DNA of 64,000 nt from UMGS172 sp045578845 (GCA_045578845.1 JAZNLA010000004.1:1-64000); one strand, 5' to 3'; positions 24,920 to 33,615 are shown, counted from the stretch's first letter. The notes: generated by a model not told the origin, from the letters alone. Made by a program: numbers and translations.

Positions 24920-26323
24920 TTACATCGGGTGAACTTTATTATCACTATCGGCGTTTATTGCGTCAACTTTATACTTTTTGTTTGCTCTTGTTTCAAAGAA
25001 AGTTTCAGCAACCTTCGGGAACTGTGCAAAGGAAAGAACATCCTCTTCTTGCTCACTCCACTTAGCACACTCAGCACGAAGTTTATCAAGTTCTGGTTCC
25101 AAAAGGTCAGCAGGACGGCAGGTAATTGGTTGCTCGTCGCCGATAATTTTCTTTTGGAAATCAGGGTCGATAGGCATTGGGGTACGGCCGTACTCACCCT
25201 TGACAATACCCTTAAATTCATTGGTTACCATTTTATAACGCTCGCCCATGATAACATTGTAAACAGCCTGTGTGCCTACAATCTGTGACGAAGGTGTTAC
25301 AAGCGGAGGATATCCGCAATCTTTTCTTACACGCGGAACTTCTTCCAAAACCTCAATAAGTTTATCCTCTTTACCTGCCTGCTTTAACTGTGAAAGCAGG
25401 TTGGAAAGCATGCCGCCGGGAACTTGATAGATTAATGCCTTAGCATCAGATGCAAGCATTTTAGGACTAAGCAAACCTTCAGCCAAATACTTTTCACGAA
25501 GTGTTGTTACGTATTTAGCAATATCGTCGAGTGCCTCAAGATTAAGTCCTGTATCATACTCGGTACCTGCCAAAGCGGCAACAATAGACTCGGTTGCAGG
25601 GTGAGAAGTACCCATTGAAAGCGGTGACATGGCAGTATCCACAACATCGGCACCGGCTTCAATAGCCTTTAATAAAACCATAGAGCCAAGTCCCGAAGTG
25701 TAGTGCGAATGCACCTGAACAGGGATTTTTACGGTTTCTTTAATAGCCTTTACAAGGTCATAGGTTGCATAAGGAGTAAGCAATGCCGCCATATCCTTAA
25801 TACAAATAGAGTCTGCACCGGTATTTTCAAGTTGCTTAGCGTAGTTTGTGTAATACTCAAGGTCAAAAACCGGACCGGTTGTATAAGAAACGGTTGCCTG
25901 TACATGGGCACCCTTTTCCTTTTTGGTTGCATTGATAGCGGTTTCAAGGTTACGAATATCGTTAAGTGCATCAAAGATACGGATAACATCAATACCGTTA
26001 GCAATCGAACGCTGTACCAAATACTCAACAACATCATCAGCATAGTGGCGGTAGCCTAACATATTCTGACCTCTGAAAAGCATTTGAAGTTTGGTATTGG
26101 GACATTTTTCACGAATAATGCGAAGTCTTTCCCACGGGTCTTCGTTAAGAAAACGAAGACAAGAGTCATATGTTGCACCGCCCCAGCACTCTAAAGAATG
26201 GAAACCGATTTTATCAAGTTTCTCAAGCATGGGTAACATATCCTCGGTTGTCATACGGGTGGCAATCAAGGATTGGTGTGCATCACGAAGTATAGTTTCG
26301 GTAATACCGATTTTTTTAGCCAT
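24920..26323 (-). CDS. oadA: Oxaloacetate decarboxylase alpha / pyruvate carboxylase subunit B / transcarboxylase 5S-like protein
   Basis: 467 aa. It is a DRE-TIM carboxyltransferase with TETILRDAHQSLIATRM at the start, the metal/substrate site HSHYTSGLGSM and DTAMSPLSMGTSHPATES. It transfers carboxyl between oxaloacetate/pyruvate and biotin. The usual C-terminal biotin domain is missing; the carrier is the next upstream gene, as in the 5S subunit of Propionibacterium transcarboxylase. ATG 26323 follows GGAGG by 5 nt; the frame extends to 26335 without support. It is the third gene of the operon. Confidence 0.9.
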   Translation of the reverse strand: MAKKIGITETILRDAHQSLIATRMTTEDMLPMLEKLDKIGFHSLECWGGATYDSCLRFLNEDPWERLRIIREKCPNTKLQMLFRGQNMLGYRHYADDVVEYLVQRSIANGIDVIRIFDALNDIRNLETAINATKKEKGAHVQATVSYTTGPVFDLEYYTNYAKQLENTGADSICIKDMAALLTPYATYDLVKAIKETVKIPVQVHSHYTSGLGSMVLLKAIEAGADVVDTAMSPLSMGTSHPATESIVAALAGTEYDTGLNLEALDDIAKYVTTLREKYLAEGLLSPKMLASDAKALIYQVPGGMLSNLLSQLKQAGKEDKLIEVLEEVPRVRKDCGYPPLVTPSSQIVGTQAVYNVIMGERYKMVTNEFKGIVKGEYGRTPMPIDPDFQKKIIGDEQPITCRPADLLEPELDKLRAECAKWSEQEEDVLSFAQFPKVAETFFETRANKKYKVDAINADSDNKVHPM

Positions 26324-26368
26324 TTTGTCCTCCAATTCAGTGTCGGCAAACTAAGACACAAAACAAAA

Positions 26369-26782
26369 TTATTTTACGGTTACGAGTACCTTGCCGGCAT
26401 CAACCGAATCACCCTGATTAACACAAACAGCAGTTACAGTACCGCTTACTGGGGATGTGATTTCGTTCTCCATTTTCATAGCCTCAAGGATAATAACTGC
26501 TTGACCCTCAGAAACCGACTGACCGTTTGAAACAAGAACCTTAATAATAGTACCGGGCATAGGTGCCTCAATAGACTGGCCTTCGCCTGCGGCGGCAGGT
26601 GCAGCGGCAGGAGCCGAAGCCTCGGCAGCGGGTGCTGCGGATGCTACAGGTGCTGCAGGGGCAGCGGGTTCAGCAACAGGTGCTGTAGCGATAGGTGCTG
26701 CTACGGGAGCAGTTGCTACGCCGTTTTCTTCAACACCAACATCATATGTTTTTCCGTTTACTGTAATCTTAAACTGTCTCAT
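26369..26782 (-). CDS. Biotin carboxyl carrier protein
   Basis: 137 aa. A short N-terminal segment (RQFKITVNGKTYDVGVEE) is joined by a long Ala/Pro linker (about 23-66) to a biotinyl domain with EAMKMENEI, where Lys103 would carry biotin. It shuttles carboxyl between the two carboxyltransferases coded on either side. The length and order match the 1.3S subunit of transcarboxylase and also GcdC/MmdC. The Ala-rich linker has unusual codon runs but its base use is otherwise like the neighbours. Confidence 0.93.
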   Translation of the reverse strand: MRQFKITVNGKTYDVGVEENGVATAPVAAPIATAPVAEPAAPAAPVASAAPAAEASAPAAAPAAAGEGQSIEAPMPGTIIKVLVSNGQSVSEGQAVIILEAMKMENEITSPVSGTVTAVCVNQGDSVDAGKVLVTVK

Positions 26783-26799
26783 ATCATTATCCTCCGAAA

Positions 26800-28191
26800 T
26801 TACCTATAGAAAGGCATGTTAGAATGTTTTTTATCAAGTGTTGATACTCTTTTTGAAGCCAACATATCAAGAGCCGCAATGGTCTTTACTGCAATTTCAT
26901 CAGCGGTGATAATATCATCAATATTACCGTTACGAGCAGCGTTAAAAGGAGAACCTTCGGTTAAAATATATTCTTTTTCCAAATCTTCTCTCATTTCTTC
27001 ACCCAAACGGTCCTTATAAAGGAACTGAACAGCAGTCATAGGCTCTAAAGTGCAAATCTCGGCATCTGCCAAAGAAAGCACAATGTCGGCACCTGAAGCC
27101 CTGCCTGCCATAGCGGTAAATGCAGTACCGTAAGCCTTACCGGTAATAACCGTAACCTTAGCGGTGGTAGCCTCAGCATAAGCAGAGGTGAGTGTTGCAA
27201 CTGCTTTCAAAGAGCCGTCAAGTTCATCATCGGCACCGCCCATGAAACCTGCACAGTCAAGCAAGGTTACTACGGGGATTGAAAATGCGTCGCAAAGACG
27301 GACAAAGCGAGCGATTTTAACCGCACCTTTAGCACAAAGTTTACCGTCGTTTTTAGCACTGTCGGTAGCAACTACACCTACCGAATTACCGGCAATTCTT
27401 GCAAAACCTACTACGGCACATTTACCGTAACATGAAAGAAGTTCGGTAAAACTTCCTGCATCGCAAACCGAGGTAATAGAAGCGATAACACCCTCACCCG
27501 ATGCAGCGGCGGCTACATAATCGGCAACTGCGGGCACCGAAAGGTTATTATTGGGCAAATAGGACAGTACCGAAACTGCGGCGGATACAGCCGAAATATC
27601 ACTGTCGGCAACTATATCAACAAGACCGCACTTTTTAACACTTTCAGCCTTGCCTACATTTTCGTTACCTGTAACGGCAGACGAATTAACGCAAAGTTCA
27701 CCCGACTCATTCATAACCGTAACATCGGCAACTGCGGCCAAAACGGCGGCAGAGCCTACACAGGTACCTGCGACAACCGAAACCATGGGGACAACGCCCG
27801 AAATTTTACCTGCGGCGGCAATAAGTTCGCCGTATGCTTCTATTGCATCAATTCCCTCTTCGCAAGCGGCTCCTTTAGAATCAAAAATTCCGACAACGGG
27901 ACAACCGTTTTTAAGCGCTAAATCATATATCTTCTTAATCTTTTCACCCTGTGCTCTGCACATGGCACCCGAACGAACGGTAACATCCTGCGAAAATGCA
28001 TAAGCACCCGCACCGTTTATATTACCGTAAGCCGTAACGACTCCGCAAGCAGTATCGCCGTTTTTGGCAAACCTGTCAAGTTCGGTAAACACACCGCCGT
28101 CAAAAAGAGCAGACAAACGCTTATAAGCATCGGTATCTACCAAAGCGGCTTGTTCTTTTTCAAGGCGTGCCAACCCGTTTTCACAGACCAT
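26800..28191 (-). CDS. Divergent acyl-CoA carboxyltransferase (MmdA/12S/PccB-like)
   Basis: 463 aa, shorter than the usual 510. Two crotonase-like halves are visible. In the first half the oxyanion segment GTCVGSAAVLAAVADVTVM is kept, but the usual SGGARIQEG becomes SKGAACEEG (residues 105-113), losing the Arg. In the second half TPGF becomes LDCAGFMGG (311-319) and AYGGAY becomes KAYGTAFTAM. It should exchange carboxyl between an acyl-CoA (methylmalonyl-CoA in known homologs) and biotin, but the altered motifs leave the substrate open. It is the first gene of the operon, with GGAGG and a strong promoter upstream. Confidence 0.82.
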   Translation of the reverse strand: MVCENGLARLEKEQAALVDTDAYKRLSALFDGGVFTELDRFAKNGDTACGVVTAYGNINGAGAYAFSQDVTVRSGAMCRAQGEKIKKIYDLALKNGCPVVGIFDSKGAACEEGIDAIEAYGELIAAAGKISGVVPMVSVVAGTCVGSAAVLAAVADVTVMNESGELCVNSSAVTGNENVGKAESVKKCGLVDIVADSDISAVSAAVSVLSYLPNNNLSVPAVADYVAAAASGEGVIASITSVCDAGSFTELLSCYGKCAVVGFARIAGNSVGVVATDSAKNDGKLCAKGAVKIARFVRLCDAFSIPVVTLLDCAGFMGGADDELDGSLKAVATLTSAYAEATTAKVTVITGKAYGTAFTAMAGRASGADIVLSLADAEICTLEPMTAVQFLYKDRLGEEMREDLEKEYILTEGSPFNAARNGNIDDIITADEIAVKTIAALDMLASKRVSTLDKKHSNMPFYR

Positions 28192-28290
28192 TTTATAATT
28201 CCTCCGTTCAACATAAAGGCACTAAAGGGTTAAAACTCTTCGGTGCCGATTTTAAATGTAACAAAAATTGTTAAATCCTTACAGAATAAC

Positions 28291-28319
28291 ATTATACTTT
28301 AACCTTTAAAAAATAACAA
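28291..28319 (-). promoter_or_regulatory. Sigma-A promoter of the carboxyltransferase operon
   Basis: Minus strand TTGTTA (28319-28314), 17 nt, TATAAT (28296-28291). A perfect palindrome lies 26 bp upstream of the -35. Confidence 0.78.
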
Positions 28320-28345
28320 GTATTATTTTAATATTTTTATAATTT

Positions 28346-28365
28346 TTTAGTGTTGCAACACTAAA
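28346..28365. repeat. Perfect 20-bp palindrome, candidate operator
   Basis: TTTAGTGTTG followed directly by its exact reverse complement, with no spacer. It lies upstream of the carboxyltransferase promoter (centre about 71 bp before the predicted transcription start). Its lack of a loop suits a dimeric regulator site better than an RNA hairpin. Confidence 0.6.
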
Positions 28366-28370
28366 TATTA

Positions 28371-28403
28371 AAAATATAATCCCCTAATGAACATCAGGGG
28401 ATT
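28371..28403 (-). terminator. Terminator after the CotF-like genes
   Basis: 8-bp stem AATCCCCT (28378-28385) / AGGGGATT (28396-28403) with a 10-nt loop. On the minus strand the stem is followed by an AT-rich tract with a T run. Confidence 0.75.
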
Positions 28404-28407
28404 TAGG

Positions 28408-28653
28408 TTACTGTTCCGAAAATTTTTGTTTTAAAGCGTTAATTTTACTCTCATTTGCCTGCTCGGTAGGATACCAACCTTTAGCCGACATTTTTGTATA
28501 CATATCGTCCTGCATTTTAAGTGACTCGTCCAATGCATTATTAAACGCAGTATGAATATTTTTAGTTGACGACTCTATTGTGCCGTGCATATAAAGGTCA
28601 CATACTCCCTTTTCAAGCAACAATAGATTTTCAAATAAACTCTTATCTTCCAT
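28408..28653 (-). CDS. CotF-like spore coat family protein
   Basis: 81 aa. The helical sequence LLLLEKGVCDLYMHGTIESSTKNIHTAFNNALDESLKMQDDMYTKMSAKGWY matches the Coat_F/ferritin-like fold (helix, TESS-type turn, helix, then MxxKGWYP). Family members are spore coat proteins in Bacillus and Clostridia. AAGGAG lies upstream of the ATG. It forms a pair with the gene 10 bp upstream. Confidence 0.8.
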   Translation of the reverse strand: MEDKSLFENLLLLEKGVCDLYMHGTIESSTKNIHTAFNNALDESLKMQDDMYTKMSAKGWYPTEQANESKINALKQKFSEQ

Positions 28654-28663
28654 TTTTTACTCC

Positions 28664-28837
28664 TTATAAAAGTCCCATAAAACTCTTGAATACTTCGTTG
28701 TGTTTTTGTTCCATTTGGCTCGCACAGTTTTTAAGTTCAGCATCCTTTAAACACTCAGCGGTTTCACGGCATTTTGAAATCAAATACTTTTCATGGCCCA
28801 ACGCATCTTCTACATATAAAAGTTCTTTCTCGGTCAT
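28664..28837 (-). CDS. Small CotF-related protein
   Basis: 57 aa from ATG 28837, with AAAGGAGG 7-8 nt upstream; a longer frame to 28918 runs past this site and is unlikely. The sequence (MTEKELLYVEDALGHEKYL, then an E-Q-K-H helix) resembles the short Coat_F-like partner often found before a longer one. Probably a structural coat protein working with its neighbour. Confidence 0.7.
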   Translation of the reverse strand: MTEKELLYVEDALGHEKYLISKCRETAECLKDAELKNCASQMEQKHNEVFKSFMGLL

Positions 28838-28906
28838 TTTATATCCTCCTTTAAATTTTCTGTTATTATATTGCGTGCAAAAGCAGACTTTATTCGTTTG
28901 AAACAA

Positions 28907-28942
28907 AAAACCTCTCAAAATCTTACGATTTCAAGAGGTTTT
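28907..28942 (-). terminator. Terminator after hisS
   Basis: AAAACCTCT and AGAGGTTTT form the outer stem and AAATC/GATTT the inner one around TTAC, separated by a small mismatch. On the minus strand a T run follows. It separates hisS from the coat genes. Confidence 0.82.
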
Positions 28943-28953
28943 CATACACTATT

Positions 28954-30282
28954 TTACAGCCACAAAGCGGATTTTAAAATCCCATCTTCAGAGCCGCTTG
29001 CGATAACTTCATCTATTTGACTGTCATACAAAGCCGCCGCAATACCGTCAGGAAGATTAACTTCCTTTTGCTCACCGTTTATCATATTTTTAAGCATACA
29101 TTTCTGTTCAGCAAGTTCGTTATCACCTAAAATAACACTGAACTTTGCATTTATCTTGTCAGCGTACTTCATTTGAGCCTTAACCGACCTACCCGTAACA
29201 TCGGTAACAACCGAAAAGCCCTCATTTCTAAGCGAAGTGCAAATTTTAGTCGCTTCAAGTTTAGCCATTTCGCCCATTGTTCCAATATAAATGTCGGGAA
29301 CTTTAGGCTCAGGGAATTCGGCACCTTGATTTTCCATAACCATTAAAAGCCGCTCTATACCCATTGCAAAGCCGAGTGACGGCATTTCCTGACCGCCCAT
29401 TTGACCTACAAGTCCGTCGTATCTTCCGCCGCCGCAAACGGTTGACTGTGCACCGATATCGCCCGAAATAAATTCGAAAACGGTCTTGGTGTAATAATCA
29501 AGTCCGCGTACAATAGACGGATTAACAGTGTATTCAAGTCCGACAGCATCAAGGTGATTTTTTACACCGTCAAAATGAGTTTTGCACCCATCACAAAGAT
29601 AATCAATCATTTTAGGTGCACCGTCGGCAATCTCCTTACATATAGGTGACTTACAGTCAAGAATACGCATGGGATTGCGTTCAAGACGGTCTTTACAAGT
29701 ATCGCACAGTTCGTCTTTTCTGATGTTGAAATATTCCTTCAAAGCGGCGTGATATTTCGCCCTACATTCGGGACAGCCTATTGAATTGATTTCAAGCGAC
29801 AATGCTTTAATTCCGAGTTCTGTCAAAACAGAGTTTGACATTAAAATCATTTCGGCATCGGCGGCAGGGTTAGCCGCACCGAACATTTCGGCACCAAACT
29901 GGTGGAACTCTCTCATTCTGCCCGCCTGCGGTTTTTCATAGCGGTAGCAACCGCCGATATAACAAGCCTTTACCGGTAACGCACCGCCAAGCAAACCGTT
30001 CTCTATAGATGAACGGACAACACCCGCGGTAAATTCGGGTCTTAATGTGATAGAGCGGTCGCCCTTATCGGTAAATGTGTACATTTCCTTTTGAACAACA
30101 TCGGTGGTTTCACCTACATTTTTCGTAAAAACCTCGGTATATTCAAACACCGGCACTCTTATTTCGTTAAAACCAAAAAGGCGTGCGGTTTCGAGCATTT
30201 TTCTCTCAACAAACTGCCATTTATAACTGTTTTCGGGCAAAACATCAGCAGTACCCTTAACAGCGGTATTATATTTAGCCAT
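28954..30282 (-). CDS. hisS: Histidine-tRNA ligase
   Basis: 442 aa class II synthetase. Motif 2 is RPEFTAGVVRSSIENG; the HisRS signatures GLDYYTKTVFEF and CGGGRYDGLVGQMGG are present, and the C-terminal anticodon domain starts near 335. It charges tRNA(His). The start AKYNTAVKGTADVLP is typical, with CGGAG upstream. The upstream gap is 69 bp with no room for a T-box. Confidence 0.96.
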   Translation of the reverse strand: MAKYNTAVKGTADVLPENSYKWQFVERKMLETARLFGFNEIRVPVFEYTEVFTKNVGETTDVVQKEMYTFTDKGDRSITLRPEFTAGVVRSSIENGLLGGALPVKACYIGGCYRYEKPQAGRMREFHQFGAEMFGAANPAADAEMILMSNSVLTELGIKALSLEINSIGCPECRAKYHAALKEYFNIRKDELCDTCKDRLERNPMRILDCKSPICKEIADGAPKMIDYLCDGCKTHFDGVKNHLDAVGLEYTVNPSIVRGLDYYTKTVFEFISGDIGAQSTVCGGGRYDGLVGQMGGQEMPSLGFAMGIERLLMVMENQGAEFPEPKVPDIYIGTMGEMAKLEATKICTSLRNEGFSVVTDVTGRSVKAQMKYADKINAKFSVILGDNELAEQKCMLKNMINGEQKEVNLPDGIAAALYDSQIDEVIASGSEDGILKSALWL

Positions 30283-30319
30283 TAAACTTTAACTCCGTTT
30301 CAAATAAGCAAATTTATAA

Positions 30320-30350
30320 AGCAATCCCCACCAAAACAGTGGGGACTGAT
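30320..30350 (-). terminator. Weak terminator after mgsA
   Basis: TCCCCAC (30325-30331) pairs with GTGGGGA (30339-30345); the T run on the minus-strand side is interrupted, so some read-through into hisS is likely. Confidence 0.55.
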
Positions 30351-30351
30351 T

Positions 30352-30753
30352 TTAACTGTTATGAACAATCTGCCGCCAATCAAGGTCGCCGCGTTCAAGA
30401 CCGTGAATAAGGACTTCTGCAGTAGCAATATTGGTGGCAACGGGAATATTATGCACGTCACAAAGACGTAAGATTGCATTTTCATCCGGCTCACTGGGTT
30501 TGGGATTAAGAGGGTCGCGGAAAAGCAGTACAAGGTCAATTTCATCGCAGCCTATTCTTGATGCTATCTGCTGAGCACCGCCCTGTTCACCGCTTAAAAA
30601 TTTTATTATTTCAAGACCTGTTGCTTCTGCAACAAGTTTACCGGTTGTACCTGTAGCAAGAATGGTATGACGACTGAGTATTCCACAATATGCGATACAA
30701 AACTGTACCATAAGTTCTTTTTTAGCGTTATGTGCAATAATTGCAATATTCAT
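30352..30753 (-). CDS. mgsA: Methylglyoxal synthase
   Basis: 133 aa. It has the MGS-domain motifs ATGTTGKL for phosphate binding and SGEQGGAQQIASRI, where the catalytic Asp region follows (DLVLLFRDPLNPKP). It turns dihydroxyacetone phosphate into methylglyoxal as a glycolysis bypass under phosphate shortage. It follows the MinD-like gene after 16 bp and likely shares its promoter. Confidence 0.96.
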   Translation of the reverse strand: MNIAIIAHNAKKELMVQFCIAYCGILSRHTILATGTTGKLVAEATGLEIIKFLSGEQGGAQQIASRIGCDEIDLVLLFRDPLNPKPSEPDENAILRLCDVHNIPVATNIATAEVLIHGLERGDLDWRQIVHNS

Positions 30754-30769
30754 TTATTTACCATTCCTT

Positions 30770-31492
30770 TCAAAGTATATCTTTTATTTTAGGCAACGGA
30801 ATATCATCACCCGATATTCTCGCCGCAATTCTGACAATCGAGTCAAAAGCTATTCCCTTTTTTAAAGTTCCCTTTTTAAATGACAGTTTTTTATCTTCGG
30901 GAACAATACCGATAAGCCTTGCCGAAGACAAGTCAATAATATCATCAATACTACCGACTTTTTTTCTGCTTTTCTTTAAAAATCGGTTAATGATAAGCCT
31001 TGTTTTTATGCCGTATTCAAAAAGCCCCGCGTTTAAAACGCCTGTGTTTTTAATGGCTATCGGGTCGGGTGTTGTGACCGACAAAAATAATGCGTCTTGC
31101 GGTAAATCCTTTAGTCTTTTAGGCGGCAGTTGACCTTTTGTATCAAGAATTACATAATCATACATGATAGAGGCTTCGGTCAACAATTCAGCCAAACATT
31201 TAAAATCGATCTGCTCGGGCTCAAACGGTGACGGTAAAACTTCTGCACCTGAAATCGCAGGTATTTTAATTACCGCCTCTTTCATTTCGCATTTACCTGC
31301 CAATACATCTGCTAAATCAAAACAGGTATGTTCAGATACCGAAAGCAATGAGTCCAAACATCTTGCACCCTCATCGGCATCAATAAGCAGTACGCTGAAA
31401 CCTTGTTTGGAAAGTGCCGAAGTTAACCCTACCGCTATGGTGGATTTTCCGCTTCCGCCTTTTGAGGATACTAAAATAACCGTTTTACCCAC
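30770..31492 (-). CDS. MinD/ParA-family ATPase
   Basis: 240 aa. The deviant Walker A is SSKGGSGKST, with switch residues DADEGARCLD and Walker B YDYVILDTKGQ. The C terminus lacks a clear MinD membrane amphipathic helix, so a septum-site role is unproven, and no minC or minE lies nearby. GTG 31492 is preferred: AAAGGA lies 9 nt before it, and the promoter -10 is at 31531-31526 so transcription begins near 31519. That rules out GTG 31525 and would leave ATG 31513 almost leaderless with no ribosome site. Confidence 0.82.
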   Translation of the reverse strand: MGKTVILVSSKGGSGKSTIAVGLTSALSKQGFSVLLIDADEGARCLDSLLSVSEHTCFDLADVLAGKCEMKEAVIKIPAISGAEVLPSPFEPEQIDFKCLAELLTEASIMYDYVILDTKGQLPPKRLKDLPQDALFLSVTTPDPIAIKNTGVLNAGLFEYGIKTRLIINRFLKKSRKKVGSIDDIIDLSSARLIGIVPEDKKLSFKKGTLKKGIAFDSIVRIAARISGDDIPLPKIKDIL

Positions 31493-31525
31493 AAATAACT
31501 TTCCTTTCGACATTATATCACACAC

Positions 31526-31554
31526 ATTTTATCACATTATCTCACAGTTGTAAA
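31526..31554 (-). promoter_or_regulatory. Sigma-A-like promoter of the MinD-like/mgsA genes
   Basis: Minus strand TTTACA (31554-31549), 17 nt, TAAAAT (31531-31526). Its position decides the MinD-like start codon. Confidence 0.7.
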
Positions 31555-31597
31555 GCAAAAATTACATGATAAAAATGTATATTCATACCCATATATT

Positions 31598-33595
31598 TTA
31601 TTTTATAAGATTATCGGGAAGCACTTCGGTATAATCTTCATGCGAGCCGAAGAAGTATTCATCAAGTATAGCCTTGGCAACAGGACCTGTGGTATAACTC
31701 TTTTCACCGTGTTCTACAACAATAGAAATAGCAATTTCAGGGTCCTCGTACGGTGCAAAAAGGATAAGAACATTATTATCAAGTCCCGACGTCTGTGCAG
31801 TACCTGTTTTACCGCCTATTGAAACAGGATAGTCGGCAAAATATGCACTGGCAGTACCCTCTTGTGCAACCGATTTCATACCTAATTTTACCGCAGTTAT
31901 AACTTCATCTTTTACATCTAAGGTATTAAGAACGGTCGGTGTATTCTTATAAACATAACCGTTAGTTGCTACCGATTTAACACTGTTGAGCAGTGTGGTT
32001 TTATACCTTGTACCGCCGTTGGCAATAGTTCCCGTATAACTCGACAGTTGTAACGGTGTAAAGGCATTATCCGATTGACCTATCGATGCTTGAAGTGTCA
32101 AGCCATCATACCATGTTGTACCCATTGTCAAAGAATAGTTCGGTCCCGCCAAAATACCCGCCGACTCGGCTATTTCTACACCTGTCAACTGTCCCAGACC
32201 TAATTTTAATGAATATTCATTAAGTCTTGAAATACCAACCTGTCTGCCAACGTCAAAGAAGAAATAGTTGCATGAACGTGAAATGGCATTATAAACATTT
32301 ACATTTCTATGATAATGCATACATTTGGGCTGATAGTCTTTATAATAAGTGTACCTTTGCGAACAGTAAATCTCGGTATCGGTTGTAATGATACCTTCTT
32401 GCAGTCCCGCAATGGCAACCATTGGTTTAAAAGCAGAGCCCGGAGGATAAACACCTCTAAACGCTCGGTCATAAAGCGGAGTATTGGGTGCAGTTGCAAT
32501 TGAACTGTAATCAGAATAATAGGTATCAAGACTGTATGACGGATAGTTGGCCGATGCCAAAACCTCACCTGTTTTCACAGCGGTTATAACAACGGCACCG
32601 CCCGTAATACTGGAGCCCGAAGCATTAAGTTTTTTTATATTTTTCGCCAAGGCGTCCTGTGCCACCTTTTGCAGTTTGGAATCAATAGTCAAAAATACGG
32701 TATTACCCTGCGTCGGCTCTTTTGTAACTTCGGTTTTAACAACATTGCCAGATTTATCAAAATAATAGGTGAGTTTTCCGTCTTCGCCTCTTAAATAATT
32801 CTCAAATGCCTTTTCAACACCGTTTTTACCGACATAATCACTGTAACTGTAACCTTGGTCTTTAAGGGTTGTCCATTCATTTGCATTTATCTTACCGATG
32901 GTACCTATTGTGTGTACGGCAAGCGACGGGTCGGTATATTCGCGGTAGGTTTTTATTTCGACCTCAACACCTGCAAGACCTGAATATGACTCAGATATCA
33001 CAAGCATAAGTTCCGACGAAATATCCTCAGCGAATGTAAAAGGATATGAAACCGAAAAGTCCGCCCTTTCCATTGAATACCTTACGCCCATAATTATACG
33101 TCTTTGAACTTCATTATAACCTTTAAGTGAATAACGTTCGACCATTTCGTCATAACAGTTTTGAGCAGAAGCGTAATCATTAAGACCGAGTTTAATCAGC
33201 AATTGTTTTACGGCGGTAGTATCATCGGTAAATGCATATGGTGATTCTTTGGTCATAGGCAGTACATCATTCCATGATGTTTCATACATTTCAAGCAGTT
33301 CACACATTTTAAGTATGGTACTGTTATAATCTGCTTTTTTCATATATGCACTGTTAAAAACTACATTATAACCATCGCGGTTAACCGCAATAGGTCTGCC
33401 GTAACGGTCAACTATAAGACCCCTCGTCGCGGTGATTTCGGTTGAAACGGCAGTAAGGTTTGCATTTTCACTTGCAAATTTATCAGCGGTGACTATTTGA
33501 AAATCAGCGGCTCTGAAACCGAAAACCGAAAAAACCGCAAGCATAAGTGCCACAAGAAAAACTATTCGCGGGTTTTGTTTCTTCTTGACTCTCAA
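31598..33595 (-). CDS. mrdA: Penicillin-binding protein 2 (elongasome transpeptidase)
   Basis: 665 aa. One N-terminal membrane helix, a PBP dimer domain (RGLIVDRYGRPIAVN), then a transpeptidase domain with SxxK in PGSAFKPMVA, SxN in SRSCNYFFFDVG and KTGTAQTSG. It cross-links peptidoglycan in the rod complex with MreBCD. The start is TTG 33595, because AGGAGG ends 8 nt before it; GTG 33604 directly touches that site. It follows mreB, mreC and mreD in one operon; no rodA gene is next to it. Confidence 0.95.
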   Translation of the reverse strand: MRVKKKQNPRIVFLVALMLAVFSVFGFRAADFQIVTADKFASENANLTAVSTEITATRGLIVDRYGRPIAVNRDGYNVVFNSAYMKKADYNSTILKMCELLEMYETSWNDVLPMTKESPYAFTDDTTAVKQLLIKLGLNDYASAQNCYDEMVERYSLKGYNEVQRRIIMGVRYSMERADFSVSYPFTFAEDISSELMLVISESYSGLAGVEVEIKTYREYTDPSLAVHTIGTIGKINANEWTTLKDQGYSYSDYVGKNGVEKAFENYLRGEDGKLTYYFDKSGNVVKTEVTKEPTQGNTVFLTIDSKLQKVAQDALAKNIKKLNASGSSITGGAVVITAVKTGEVLASANYPSYSLDTYYSDYSSIATAPNTPLYDRAFRGVYPPGSAFKPMVAIAGLQEGIITTDTEIYCSQRYTYYKDYQPKCMHYHRNVNVYNAISRSCNYFFFDVGRQVGISRLNEYSLKLGLGQLTGVEIAESAGILAGPNYSLTMGTTWYDGLTLQASIGQSDNAFTPLQLSSYTGTIANGGTRYKTTLLNSVKSVATNGYVYKNTPTVLNTLDVKDEVITAVKLGMKSVAQEGTASAYFADYPVSIGGKTGTAQTSGLDNNVLILFAPYEDPEIAISIVVEHGEKSYTTGPVAKAILDEYFFGSHEDYTEVLPDNLIK

Positions 33596-33615
33596 ATTTG
33601 TCACCTCCTAAAATA

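Noticed and set aside
30283..30351. T-box leader for hisS
   Set aside because: The gap is too short and holds only a hairpin that fits the end of mgsA; no T-box motif seen.
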